A stretch of 64,000 nucleotides of DNA from Nitrospira sp. Ga0074138 (GTDB lineage: Bacteria > Nitrospirota > Nitrospiria > Nitrospirales > Nitrospiraceae): NCBI GenBank assembly GCA_001464735.1, contig LNDU01000043.1, forward strand, positions 124,001-188,000, written 5' to 3'. A model generated the notes under the pieces. The model was not told the origin of the DNA and searched no databases. It saw only the letters and a program-made list of their open reading frames with translations. Numbering within the stretch: the stretch's first letter is position 1; every line of letters starts with the position of its first letter. A program made the translations under genes and the position numbers. Below, one piece after another: positions 26,443 to 35,126 of this stretch.

Positions 26443-27770
26443 CCACTGATCCCCATGAACCAAAACCCTCTGTTCCCGTGACAGAAGTCGTTCCACGCCA
26501 GACCGCCGCTACGCCGACGTATCGACCGTCCGAGTCCTTGCCTGAGCAGAGATCATCGACGACAGTGATTCCGCTCCCTGTACGATCGAAGCAATCTCGT
26601 CTGCCGTGGCTGATGGGCATCGTGGTGGTCATGGCCATTGGTGGAGGGGGCACGTGGTACTGGTGGACCTCCGGCACTCCGCCAGTCCCATACAAAACAG
26701 CCCTCGTCGATCGGGGTCCGATCACGGCCATCGTGACCGCGACCGGCACCGTCAATCCGGTGATCTCCGTCCAGGTCGGCAGCCAGGTTTCCGGCAAAGT
26801 GTCGCAACTGTTCGCCGATTTCAATTCACAAGTCACGAATGGACAGGTCCTGGCACAGATCGATCAAAAATCGTTCAAGGCGCGCTTGAGCCAGGCTCGT
26901 GCTGCCGTGAAGAGCGCCAAGGGGAACCTCGCAAAGGCCAACGTGTCGGCTACACAGCGCAAGCGGGAGTTTGAGCGAATGGCGGCGCTACGACCGCAGG
27001 CGTTTGTGTCGCAAGCGGACGTCGATCTCGCCGAAACCAACTACCGAGACGCGGCAGCCAACGTCGAGGTCCTGCAGGCACAGCTCGATCAGGCCCAGGC
27101 GGCATTAGCTTCGGCAGAATTGGATCTCGGCTACACCACGATCTACTCACCGGTGGACGGCATCGTGGTGTCCAGAAACGTGGATGTCGGTCAAACCTTG
27201 GCCGCAACCTTCCAGACACCGATCCTCTTCGTGATCGCCCAAGACCTGACGCAGATGCAGGTCAACGCGAACGTCAGTGAGTCCGACATCGGCGGCGTCA
27301 GGGAAGGCACGGACGCGAATTTCCGCGTGGACGCCTATCCTAAGCAATTCTTCGAGGGTCTGGTGACACAGGTGCGCAACGCCCCTATCAGTATTCAGAA
27401 CGTCGTGACCTATGACGTGGTCATCACCGTGAGCAATCCCGAGCTGAAGCTAAAACCGGGCATGACGGCAAACGTGACAATCGTCACGTCCCGCAAGGAA
27501 CATCCGCTGCGGGTGCCGAACGGCGCGCTGCGATTCCGCATGCCAAACGTACCGCTCGACAAAAAAGCGACGCGAGTTTGGGTGTTGGATTCCGATAACC
27601 AACCCCGTCAAGTGGATGTCACAAGCGGCATTGCGGACTCACTCTCCACTGAGATTGCGGATGGTGTATTGAAGGAGGGAGACCGCGTCATCGTAGGTAT
27701 TGGGACAGAGGAGGAGCAGGCCCAGAAGAAATTGCCGCCTGGCTTCGAACCTGGTCGGGGGATGAGATGA
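26439..27770 (+). CDS. HlyD/MacA-family periplasmic adaptor
   Basis: 443 residues. A Pro/Ser-rich cytoplasmic start of about 60 residues precedes one membrane anchor (WLMGIVVVMAIGGG). The biotinyl-lipoyl half-motifs follow (VSVQVGSQVSGKVSQLFADF and LGYTTIYSPVDGIVVSRNVD), split by an alpha-helical hairpin (about 145-230), then beta-barrel and membrane-proximal domains. This is the MacA-like adaptor of tripartite ABC exporters. It is coupled by ATGA to the ATPase gene upstream and lies 87 bases before an FtsX-type permease. The cytoplasmic extension is longer than in E. coli MacA. Confidence 0.9.
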   Translation: MTTDPHEPKPSVPVTEVVPRQTAATPTYRPSESLPEQRSSTTVIPLPVRSKQSRLPWLMGIVVVMAIGGGGTWYWWTSGTPPVPYKTALVDRGPITAIVTATGTVNPVISVQVGSQVSGKVSQLFADFNSQVTNGQVLAQIDQKSFKARLSQARAAVKSAKGNLAKANVSATQRKREFERMAALRPQAFVSQADVDLAETNYRDAAANVEVLQAQLDQAQAALASAELDLGYTTIYSPVDGIVVSRNVDVGQTLAATFQTPILFVIAQDLTQMQVNANVSESDIGGVREGTDANFRVDAYPKQFFEGLVTQVRNAPISIQNVVTYDVVITVSNPELKLKPGMTANVTIVTSRKEHPLRVPNGALRFRMPNVPLDKKATRVWVLDSDNQPRQVDVTSGIADSLSTEIADGVLKEGDRVIVGIGTEEEQAQKKLPPGFEPGRGMR

Positions 27771-27857
27771 AGGAGTGCAAGAAGTGATCAGCTCTCAATT
27801 TCGGATCTGATGTAGAAAGGCTGACGGCTTATAGCTGACAGTGAAGCGCGACTTATT

Positions 27858-29090
27858 ATGTCCTTTCTCTGGCTCACCCTCCTTTCCGCACTCCGTATTC
27901 TCCGCCGGAATCCCTTGCGGGCGGGACTGACGATGCTCGGCATCATCATTGGTATTGGCGCCGTCGTGGCGATGGTCAGTCTCGGCCAGGGGGCCACAGC
28001 CTCCGTGCAGGCTGAAATCTCGAGCCTTGGCACCAATGTGCTGATTATCGTCCCGGGAGCAACCACGGTCGGCGGTGTCCGTGGCGGGCTCGGCTCCATT
28101 TCGACCCTGACCGTCGAAGATGCAGAGGACATTGAGAAGAGAGTCGCAAGCATCACCGCGGTGATGTACGCGACTCGCTCGGTCCTTCAAGTGATCCGGG
28201 AAAATAAGAATTGGAGTACGATCGTCCTCGGAACGACTCCTGTCTTTCCCGATATTCGGAGTTGGCCCATTGCCGAAGGAAACTTTTTTACGCAGTCGGA
28301 CATGGATTCAGCCGCCAAAGTCGTTGTCTTGGGGAAAACCGCAGTCCAAAACCTGTTTGAGGCGGGGGAAGAGGTGGTAGGAAGCGAGATTCGCATCAGG
28401 AACGTCTCACTTCGGGTCATCGGGGTCCTGGCGCCAAAAGGCCAATCCATCACGGGCCAGGATCAAGATGATTTTGTGGTGCTCCCCTTCTCGACTGCTG
28501 AACGCAAAGTCTTGGGAACGAAATTTCTGGGAACTGTCGGGATCATCCTCGTCGCGACTCATACCAGGTACGAAATCCCCGCAGTCGCCGACGACATCAA
28601 GGATCTGTTGCGCACGAAGCATCGACTGCACCAAACAGAAGAAGACGACTTCACGATCCGCACGATGGAGGACATCGCGAAGACGATCGCCGGCACAAGC
28701 CAGACCATGATGTTCATGTTGATGAGCATCGCCTCGATTTCGCTGATCGTCGGCGGCATCGGCATCATGAATATCCTGCTTGTGTCGGTGACGGAACGGA
28801 CGAGGGAAATCGGATTGCGCATGGCTGTCGGTGCCAAACGCGCGCACATCTTGCTGCAGTTTCTTATCGAAGCGATCATCATGACGGCAATCGGTGGAGT
28901 GCTCGGCGTCGCCGCAGGCATCGGCATCTCCTTGCTGCTCACCACCATGATCGGCTGGCCAACCATCATTAACACCGAAGCCGTGGTAGCCGCGTTTCTT
29001 TTCTCTGTCGTCGTCGGGCTGTTCTTCGGCCTCTATCCGGCGAACAAAGCGTCGAAGCTGAACCCCATCGAAGCGCTGCACTACGAATAG
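27858..29090 (+). CDS. MacB/FtsX-type permease without an ATPase domain
   Basis: 410 residues. TM1 lies near residues 17-40 (AGLTMLGIIIGIGAVVAMVS) and a MacB periplasmic core domain occupies about 45-270. Three C-terminal membrane helices follow, with the FtsX signature GGIGIMNILLVSVTERTREIGLRMAVGAKR. It ends LNPIEALHYE, typical of MacB-like permeases. The ATP-binding subunit is neither fused nor encoded beside it, so the exporter must borrow an ATPase or has lost it. No convincing ribosome binding site precedes the ATG. Confidence 0.9.
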   Translation: MSFLWLTLLSALRILRRNPLRAGLTMLGIIIGIGAVVAMVSLGQGATASVQAEISSLGTNVLIIVPGATTVGGVRGGLGSISTLTVEDAEDIEKRVASITAVMYATRSVLQVIRENKNWSTIVLGTTPVFPDIRSWPIAEGNFFTQSDMDSAAKVVVLGKTAVQNLFEAGEEVVGSEIRIRNVSLRVIGVLAPKGQSITGQDQDDFVVLPFSTAERKVLGTKFLGTVGIILVATHTRYEIPAVADDIKDLLRTKHRLHQTEEDDFTIRTMEDIAKTIAGTSQTMMFMLMSIASISLIVGGIGIMNILLVSVTERTREIGLRMAVGAKRAHILLQFLIEAIIMTAIGGVLGVAAGIGISLLLTTMIGWPTIINTEAVVAAFLFSVVVGLFFGLYPANKASKLNPIEALHYE

Positions 29091-29185
29091 TCGCGAGATG
29101 GATTTCTGGAGTATACCGGCGGATGAACTCTTCGGCCGACTAGGTTAGAGACGGGAAGTAGGCAAGAGTGGTCGATACGATCCCG

Positions 29186-31354
29186 CTACATCGTGAGCAG
29201 GACCTCCACCTCGCCGGTGCGGCGAGCCACCCTTAATGCTACGTCCTCCTCATGACGGTCGAGCACAAGGTCAAGACGGGCGGCTCCGATCGAGAGGTTC
29301 CTAACCTCAACTCGCTCGAGGAACGGCGGAAGGACGGGCCGGATGAATCGCACAAGACGTCGATTTGCATCGATGTGCAGGCCCAGGCATGCTTGCAACG
29401 CCTGAAAACCGGCACCGGCCGCCCAGGCTTGCGGGGCACAGGCGGTCGGGTAGCGTGTCGGGCTTTCACCTGGACGCCGGGAGAATCCACAAAATAACTC
29501 GGGCATTCGATGGAGATCGAGAAACAGGCTGGCGTCGAAGAGTCCGGTCAGAATCTTCACGGCCCCTTCTTTGTATCCGTAGCTGGCCATGCCAGCTGCA
29601 ATCATGGCATTGTCGTGTGGCCACACTGACCCGTTGTGATAGGACATCGGATTGTAGCGTGCCTCCGACGTCGCGATCGTTCGGACACCCCATCCACTGA
29701 ACAATTCCTCGCTCAACAGGGCGCGTGCGGTGCGTGCCCCACGTTCTTGCCCGGCGATGCCGCCATACAGGCAGTGGCCAGCATTCGAGGAACGCACACA
29801 GCAGGGACGTCCCCGCCCGTCCAAGGCGAGGGCATAGGAGCCGAGCTGCTCGCACCAGAACGCTCGCTCAAACCGGTCTTGAAGTGAGTCGGCTTCCTTC
29901 AGCAAACGATCAGCCTGATCGATTTCACCCAGAACTCGTGCCAAGTCCGACGCCGCTCGTTTGGCTCGATACACGTAAGCCTGGACCTCGCACAACGCAA
30001 TTGGCCCCTCCGCAGCAGTCCCGTCTGCGTGAAAGACGGCGTCGTGGGAGTCTTTCCATCCTTGGTGCACCAACCCATCCGCCGATCGGCGGGCATAGGT
30101 GGTGAAACCCATGCCGCTTGGATCCCCATACTGGTCAATCCACTGGAGCGCCAGTTGAATATGCGGCCAGAGCCCGGTCAGAAACTTGCGATCGCCGGTG
30201 CGCTCATAGTACGCGCCCGCCAGGACAATGAATAACGGCGTGGCGTCGACACTACCGTAGTACTTGCCGAAGGGAATTTCACCGAGCGCCGCCATCTCCC
30301 CTTGACGCGTCTCGTGCAAAATTTTTCCAGGCTCTGCATCCTGCTCTGGCCGAACTTCCGTGGCCTGTGTCGATGCCAGAAACCCCAGCACCCCTCGCGC
30401 GAGAGCCGGATTCATCCAGAGCATCTGCAGCGCGGTAATGATACCGTCCCGGCCGAAGGGGACGCTGAACCAGGGGACTCCGGCATAGGGATAGAGCCCC
30501 TGCGGTGTCTCCGAGATCAACATGTGGAGATCGGCAAGCGACCGGTTCAGCCAGTGATTGAATTGCTCGTTCGCCGTGTAGACGTGGGCATTGTGGGATA
30601 TGGCGTCCTGTAACATGCGGTCGGCCTCGCGGTTGGCACGGTCGTAGGAGAGAACCATACGGCTCCGCTGTTGCGCGACCTCACAAGAAATGGCGATCTC
30701 CCAAGTCAGGTCTGCATGCGGAGGGACGCGCGATTCAATAATGAAGCCATCGGACGTTACCTGTTTCGGCGTTGGAGAGCATCGGACAGAGGTCCGGCGG
30801 ATGGTCTCATCGAGTCCCACGTACCCAAATATCAGTCCATTTCTTGAGCGTACTGTCTTAAGCCGCCGTCCACGACGTTCCCGCTGTCGACCTCTCGCTT
30901 CGAAGAGATCGGCGAAATCCGCATCCAGCGTGACTGTGAGCAAGAGCGGGAACTTCGTGACCCCATAGTTATGAACACGGAGGCGTTCATGATAGGTCCC
31001 TTGCCAGAGAAACCGAGTGCGGCACAGATGGACCGTGCCACGCGTTATGGCCTTTTGTCCGTCAAGTACCAGATCTGGGTTGGTGAGGTCGACCGTATAG
31101 AGGGCATTGTCCTCTTTCACGGTGGCACTGAGGAGCATCGGACGCTGTGCCTGCATCAACAGTTCGAATCGAGACAGGAAGCGCGTCCCTTCATGATAGA
31201 GACCCTGCGGGCCAGAGAGCACCTGGTGAATATCCCCGTACCGATCAAACACCGCGAAGGTCTCGCCCTGTTTCAACACTTCCGTGCGCCCAGCCGCCAG
31301 TGAGGATGACGCAAGGATGTAATATTGATCCTTCAATCTGATGACATCGTTCAT
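29186..31354 (-). CDS. Glycogen debranching enzyme family protein (amylo-alpha-1,6-glucosidase)
   Basis: 722 residues. The N-terminal beta-domain (about 20-230: FAVFDRYGDIHQVL, GLYHEGTRFLSRFELLM) is the GDE N-terminal type; the C-terminal (alpha/alpha)6 barrel contains WFSVPFGRDGIITALQMLWM, HQGWKDSHDAV and MSYHNGSVWPHDNAMIAAGM, the acid/base regions of this glycoside hydrolase clan. It probably removes alpha-1,6 branches from glycogen or a related glucan. It is the last gene after BON and MFS genes (15-bp gap). A GT4 glycosyltransferase further upstream in the region supports a role in glucan or trehalose-type metabolism. Confidence 0.9.
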   Translation of the reverse strand: MNDVIRLKDQYYILASSSLAAGRTEVLKQGETFAVFDRYGDIHQVLSGPQGLYHEGTRFLSRFELLMQAQRPMLLSATVKEDNALYTVDLTNPDLVLDGQKAITRGTVHLCRTRFLWQGTYHERLRVHNYGVTKFPLLLTVTLDADFADLFEARGRQRERRGRRLKTVRSRNGLIFGYVGLDETIRRTSVRCSPTPKQVTSDGFIIESRVPPHADLTWEIAISCEVAQQRSRMVLSYDRANREADRMLQDAISHNAHVYTANEQFNHWLNRSLADLHMLISETPQGLYPYAGVPWFSVPFGRDGIITALQMLWMNPALARGVLGFLASTQATEVRPEQDAEPGKILHETRQGEMAALGEIPFGKYYGSVDATPLFIVLAGAYYERTGDRKFLTGLWPHIQLALQWIDQYGDPSGMGFTTYARRSADGLVHQGWKDSHDAVFHADGTAAEGPIALCEVQAYVYRAKRAASDLARVLGEIDQADRLLKEADSLQDRFERAFWCEQLGSYALALDGRGRPCCVRSSNAGHCLYGGIAGQERGARTARALLSEELFSGWGVRTIATSEARYNPMSYHNGSVWPHDNAMIAAGMASYGYKEGAVKILTGLFDASLFLDLHRMPELFCGFSRRPGESPTRYPTACAPQAWAAGAGFQALQACLGLHIDANRRLVRFIRPVLPPFLERVEVRNLSIGAARLDLVLDRHEEDVALRVARRTGEVEVLLTM

Positions 31355-31369
31355 GAAGTGCTCCCTTTT

Positions 31370-32656
31370 TTACCCCGCGCTCGCTCGACTCATTCTGGTG
31401 GCCCCCAGCGCCGTCAGCAAGAGAACCAGCGCAATCCCTAGCAGGCCGGTTTCAGGACCCTGGTGTTCCGTGATCCATCCAAATGCGGAGATCCCTCCGA
31501 TGGCTGCAGTCATCGCCCCGGTTCCATATAGACCTAACACTCGACCGACCATCTGCCTTGGCGCGAGCTCTTGAATGATGCCCCACGCAATCGGGGTAAA
31601 CGCGCCCATCCCACAGCCGATCACTCCCATGAGGAACCCGGCGAGATACGGATCAGGCGTCACGGTCAACGCACAGAGCGCTGCACCGCTCAACACACTG
31701 GCGGCCATGATCAGACGCATTCGATCCTTGACTCGCCACTCCGTCACCCATAGGAGTCCAATTGACGTAACCAACAATCCGACGCCGAGCGCGGACCAGA
31801 GATAGCCGACCTCGATGGGTCCCAGCCCAAGCATCTTCCGAGCGAATACTGGGAAAAGCGCATTCAGCGCACTGGTGCCGAACGTATAGAGAGCGGCGAT
31901 GCTCGTCAAGAGCAACAATCTTGGTTGAGTTACGACGCTGTAGCGAAATCCTTCGATCAGATCTTGCAACATGGTCGACCTGGCAGCAGGTGAAGAAACA
32001 GATGTGACTGGGTTGCGAAAACGAACCAGCAGAAGAAACGCAGCCGAAACCATATAGGTCGCGGCGTTGAGACATAGCACCTCTTGTGAGCCATACGCGG
32101 CGATACCGAGCCCGCTGAGCGCCGGACCGAAAATAATACCCAGACTGGTGGTGCCTTGCAGAAGCGCATTGGCCGCCGTGAATTGCCTCTTCGGCACAAA
32201 TGCGGGGATCGCGGCCGTAAGCGCCGGACCAAACACCGCGGTGGCAATGGCATGAAGAAACACCAACACATACAACACCGATACCGTAAAGGAATCTACG
32301 GGGATGAGACAAGGAATCAACCCGATCAACAACGCGCGCAACACATCGCTGGTGATCAGGAGCACCTTTTTCGGAAGACGATCGATATACACGCCGATGA
32401 GAGGGCCGAGAACAATCGGGGGAATCGTCTGCAGCAGGCCGATCACAGAGGTCTTGAGGGGTGACCCGGTGACGGCATAGACAAACCACAGCAGGGCCAG
32501 CTTGGAAACACCGTCGCCTATTTGCGAAATAAGTTGGCCCGACCAGACAAGTCCGAAATCGCGGGTCAGGAGGAGTGGACGATTCTCAGCCAAGACGGTG
32601 TTTGCTTGCTCCGCTGTGGTGGGAGCGTCAGCCAATGAGCCGGAGCGGCCCTGCAT
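31370..32656 (-). CDS. MFS exporter (MFS_3/EntS-like), copy 1
   Basis: 428 residues with about twelve membrane helices. LVWSGQLISQIGDGVSKLAL and LLWFVYAVTGSPLKTSVIGL are typical of the EntS/MFS_3 group, and the A-type loop appears as GPLIGVYIDRLPKKVLLI. Its start ATG shares a base with the stop of the upstream BON gene (TGATG), so the two are coupled. A paralogue with matching motifs lies at 33786-35126. The substrate is unknown; members export siderophores, macrolides or small metabolites. Confidence 0.87.
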   Translation of the reverse strand: MQGRSGSLADAPTTAEQANTVLAENRPLLLTRDFGLVWSGQLISQIGDGVSKLALLWFVYAVTGSPLKTSVIGLLQTIPPIVLGPLIGVYIDRLPKKVLLITSDVLRALLIGLIPCLIPVDSFTVSVLYVLVFLHAIATAVFGPALTAAIPAFVPKRQFTAANALLQGTTSLGIIFGPALSGLGIAAYGSQEVLCLNAATYMVSAAFLLLVRFRNPVTSVSSPAARSTMLQDLIEGFRYSVVTQPRLLLLTSIAALYTFGTSALNALFPVFARKMLGLGPIEVGYLWSALGVGLLVTSIGLLWVTEWRVKDRMRLIMAASVLSGAALCALTVTPDPYLAGFLMGVIGCGMGAFTPIAWGIIQELAPRQMVGRVLGLYGTGAMTAAIGGISAFGWITEHQGPETGLLGIALVLLLTALGATRMSRASAG

Positions 32657-33597
32657 CAGTTCTCACCTTCCAGCCTGATCTTCTCGGTGTTCACGGCTCG
32701 AACACCCGGCACTTGACGGGCTGTCTCGGCAGCTTCGAGTGCGATCACCTGAAACCGGACGGTTCCGTTGAGATGGACGACACCATCCTCCGTCTTCACC
32801 TCGAAATTCGCCGCTTTCAAGGTCGCGCTTTTCGCGAAGCGCTCTTTAAGGAGCATCGTCAGGATTTCATCCTGTTTCTTCAGCAACGACTTCGCCAAGT
32901 CCTTTTCCAGAGCAATCTTATTGATGACGGTCTTCACGCCATGAACGGTCTGCGCAACTTCTGTTGCCGCAACCTTTTCCTCTTCACTCGTCACGCGCCC
33001 GCTCAGGGTGACCGTTTGCTGATCGTCCTCCACTTCGATCTCATAGCGGAACAGCCGTGAATCCCCAATGAGGGCCAACTTGACGGATAGAATTAGTGAA
33101 CCCAACGGTTTCTTACCAGCGGGATCTTTCTCCTTGCCCTCCGGTTCAACCGGCGGCACGTCCACCTTCGGCGCAGGAGCAGGCTGCGGCTTCGCGTCCG
33201 TCGATGGCTTGTGCGGCACCGGCGGACTCTCGGACGCGGCCGGGGGAGATTGCGGACGTGGCGTATGCTTCTCCGGCACCACCTCTTTGTGCTCGGTCGA
33301 CGTGCCCGCCTTCGGCGCAGGAGCAGACTGCGGCTTCGCATCCGTTGATGGCTTGTGCGGCACCGGCGGACTCTCGGACGCGGCCGGGGGAGATTGCGGA
33401 CGTGGCGTATGCTTCTCTGGCACGACTTCTTTGTGATCGGTGGACGTGTCTGTCTTCGTAGAAGGAGCGGGCTGCGGCTTTGCTTCCGTCGCACCTTCTT
33501 TTTCTTGCGTCTCAGAGAACGCTGAACCCGCACCTATCGGCACCAGCACCAACACATTCAGACACAGAACGATCAGCGCTCTCGACGATGTGATCAT
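32656..33597 (-). CDS. Exported BON-domain protein with long Pro-rich tandem repeats
   Basis: 313 residues. The ATG at 33597 has GAGGAGG nine bases upstream and begins a signal peptide (MITSSRALIVLCLNVLVLVP). Residues about 35-150 are Pro/Ser/Lys-rich with a 48-residue unit repeated (HKEVVPEKHTPRPQSPPAAS in each copy). Two BON domains follow: LIGDSRLFRYEIEVEDDQQT with VTLSGRVTSEEEKVAATEVA, and FEVKTEDGVVHLNGTVRFQ. BON domains bind phospholipid surfaces, so this is probably a periplasmic envelope-maintenance protein whose repeats span peptidoglycan. In-frame ATGs further upstream add 27 non-signal residues and are less likely. Confidence 0.85.
   Translation of the reverse strand: MITSSRALIVLCLNVLVLVPIGAGSAFSETQEKEGATEAKPQPAPSTKTDTSTDHKEVVPEKHTPRPQSPPAASESPPVPHKPSTDAKPQSAPAPKAGTSTEHKEVVPEKHTPRPQSPPAASESPPVPHKPSTDAKPQPAPAPKVDVPPVEPEGKEKDPAGKKPLGSLILSVKLALIGDSRLFRYEIEVEDDQQTVTLSGRVTSEEEKVAATEVAQTVHGVKTVINKIALEKDLAKSLLKKQDEILTMLLKERFAKSATLKAANFEVKTEDGVVHLNGTVRFQVIALEAAETARQVPGVRAVNTEKIRLEGEN
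33167..33485. repeat. 144-bp tandem repeat inside the BON gene
   Basis: Copies begin at 33167, 33311 and 33455 (the last only about 30 bp). The two full copies are nearly identical at the DNA level, including third codon positions, so duplication is recent or kept by recombination. Each unit encodes 48 residues. Confidence 0.85.
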
Positions 33598-33725
33598 CGC
33601 GCGAGTCCTCCTCGTGAATATCACTCCTGAGATTGTCTCAGTCATTGTAACTTGCTCATGATGCTCTGTCATCTGCACACACGTGAGGAAGCCCCCTCTC
33701 GTCAGGGAACTGATCTGATTGACGC

Positions 33726-33746
33726 GCCTCCGGTCGAGCCGGAGGC
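33726..33746. terminator. Hairpin after MFS copy 2
   Basis: GCCTCCGG-tcgag-CCGGAGGC is an 8-bp GC stem about 40 bases past the MFS copy 2 stop. The T-rich tail is on the top strand (TTCTGTCTT), so it is a weak terminator for the minus-strand genes. It may separate the GT4-MFS unit from BON-MFS-GDE. Confidence 0.45.
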
Positions 33747-33785
33747 TTCTGTCTTGTCGTTCAACCAGGCCGTGAGGTCCGGTTT

Positions 33786-35126
33786 CTATGATTGGGCAGC
33801 GCTTGGTTGGGGGGTGAAGGAACCGGATGGAGAAACGGCCAATCCTCGGGGGTGTGCTTTATAGAAGCTGAAGAGCCACGCAGTTGCAGCCGTCAGAAGA
33901 AGAATGAGACTGATCCCTCCTAAACTAGCGGCAGGGCCGATATGATCAGCCGCCCATCCAAAACCGGCCATTCCGGCCATCGATGAGGCCATTCCCCCCG
34001 TGGCAAAGCTCGTAAAGACTCGCCCGAGCAGATGCTCTGGCGTCAATTCTTGGAGCATCGTCCATACCAATGGCGTAAACATGGCGGTGCTCCCCCCAAT
34101 CACCGCAATCAAGACTCCAGCGGCGACAGGAGCATCAAAGAAACCAAGTGCGGCAACGGCAATGCCGCCGACCGCCAAGGCGCCGGACATGAATCGCAGA
34201 CGCCACGGTACGTCTCCCTGCGCAATGGATGTCAAACTGAGGGACGCGAGTATCATCCCAACCCCGAGTGCTGACCATAGCCATCCGAGTTGGATCGGCC
34301 CCACGCCAAGCACCTCTTTCGCAAAGACCGGCAGGAGAAAGATGAAGGCACTGATGCCGACACTATAAAGGGTGGCCGTCAACATGAGAAGCGTGACGGT
34401 CTTCTGTTCGACGAACACGAAGCGGAAACCCGCCATCAAATCGCTAGTAATGCCTTCCGTCAACCCTTTACCTGCAACACGGAAACGGTCGAGCGTTTCA
34501 TGCACCCGGATGGGGAACAGGCACAGCGCAGAAATGAAAAACGTGGCCGCATCGACATAGAGCACGTTTTGTGCTCCGATGAGCGCGATCCCGAGGCCGC
34601 TGACGGCAGGACCCACAAGAAGCCCGACGTTGGTCGTCGTCTGCAGTAACGCATTGGCGGCAATCAGCCGCTCTTTGGGCACAATGAGAGGAACCGCCGA
34701 GGTCAAAGCCGGCCCGAAAATCGTGGAGAAGATTGCGGTGGCAAACACAAGGATGTACAGCCGATCAAGCGACAAGGCCCCCATGGCAAAGAGCACGGGG
34801 ATCAAGAGCACCATGAGGGTTCGGAGAAGATCGACTCCGATCATCACCGGCTTCTTTCGAACGCGATCCAGATAGACACCAATGAGAGGCCCGAATAGTA
34901 GCGGGGGTAGTGTTTGGAGCAGTCCAACCACCGCCATCTTAAGCGCCGATCCGGTTAGGTCGTATACAAACCAGAGCAACGCCACCTTGTTGAGGCTGTC
35001 GCCGATCTGAGAGATCGTCTGGCCAGCGAACAAAAAACCGAAGTCTCTAGTTTTGACCAACTCCCAGCCTCGAGCACGGCTCGGAGTGGAACCAGTCTTT
35101 TGCGAATGAGTACGTACGTCAGACAT
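33786..35126 (-). CDS. MFS exporter (MFS_3/EntS-like), copy 2
   Basis: 446 residues, about twelve membrane helices. FLFAGQTISQIGDSLNKVAL, LLWFVYDLTGSALKMAVVGL and GPLIGVYLDRVRKKPVMIGV parallel copy 1 at 31370-32656, so the two arose by duplication or share recent ancestry. A longer frame begins at 35210, but the ATG at 35126 overlaps the glycosyltransferase stop by eight bases and gives the normal length. It is followed by a hairpin at 33726-33746. The substrate is unknown. Confidence 0.87.
   Translation of the reverse strand: MSDVRTHSQKTGSTPSRARGWELVKTRDFGFLFAGQTISQIGDSLNKVALLWFVYDLTGSALKMAVVGLLQTLPPLLFGPLIGVYLDRVRKKPVMIGVDLLRTLMVLLIPVLFAMGALSLDRLYILVFATAIFSTIFGPALTSAVPLIVPKERLIAANALLQTTTNVGLLVGPAVSGLGIALIGAQNVLYVDAATFFISALCLFPIRVHETLDRFRVAGKGLTEGITSDLMAGFRFVFVEQKTVTLLMLTATLYSVGISAFIFLLPVFAKEVLGVGPIQLGWLWSALGVGMILASLSLTSIAQGDVPWRLRFMSGALAVGGIAVAALGFFDAPVAAGVLIAVIGGSTAMFTPLVWTMLQELTPEHLLGRVFTSFATGGMASSMAGMAGFGWAADHIGPAASLGGISLILLLTAATAWLFSFYKAHPRGLAVSPSGSFTPQPSAAQS

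Noticed and set aside
33068-33461. Gly-rich, collagen-like open frames on the plus strand
   Set aside because: They are antisense to the Pro-rich tandem repeats of the BON gene and copy its 144-bp periodicity; no ribosome binding site.
33167-33485. Regular repeat considered as a CRISPR-like array
   Set aside because: The unit is 144 bp, uninterrupted by spacers, and lies in frame within a coding sequence.
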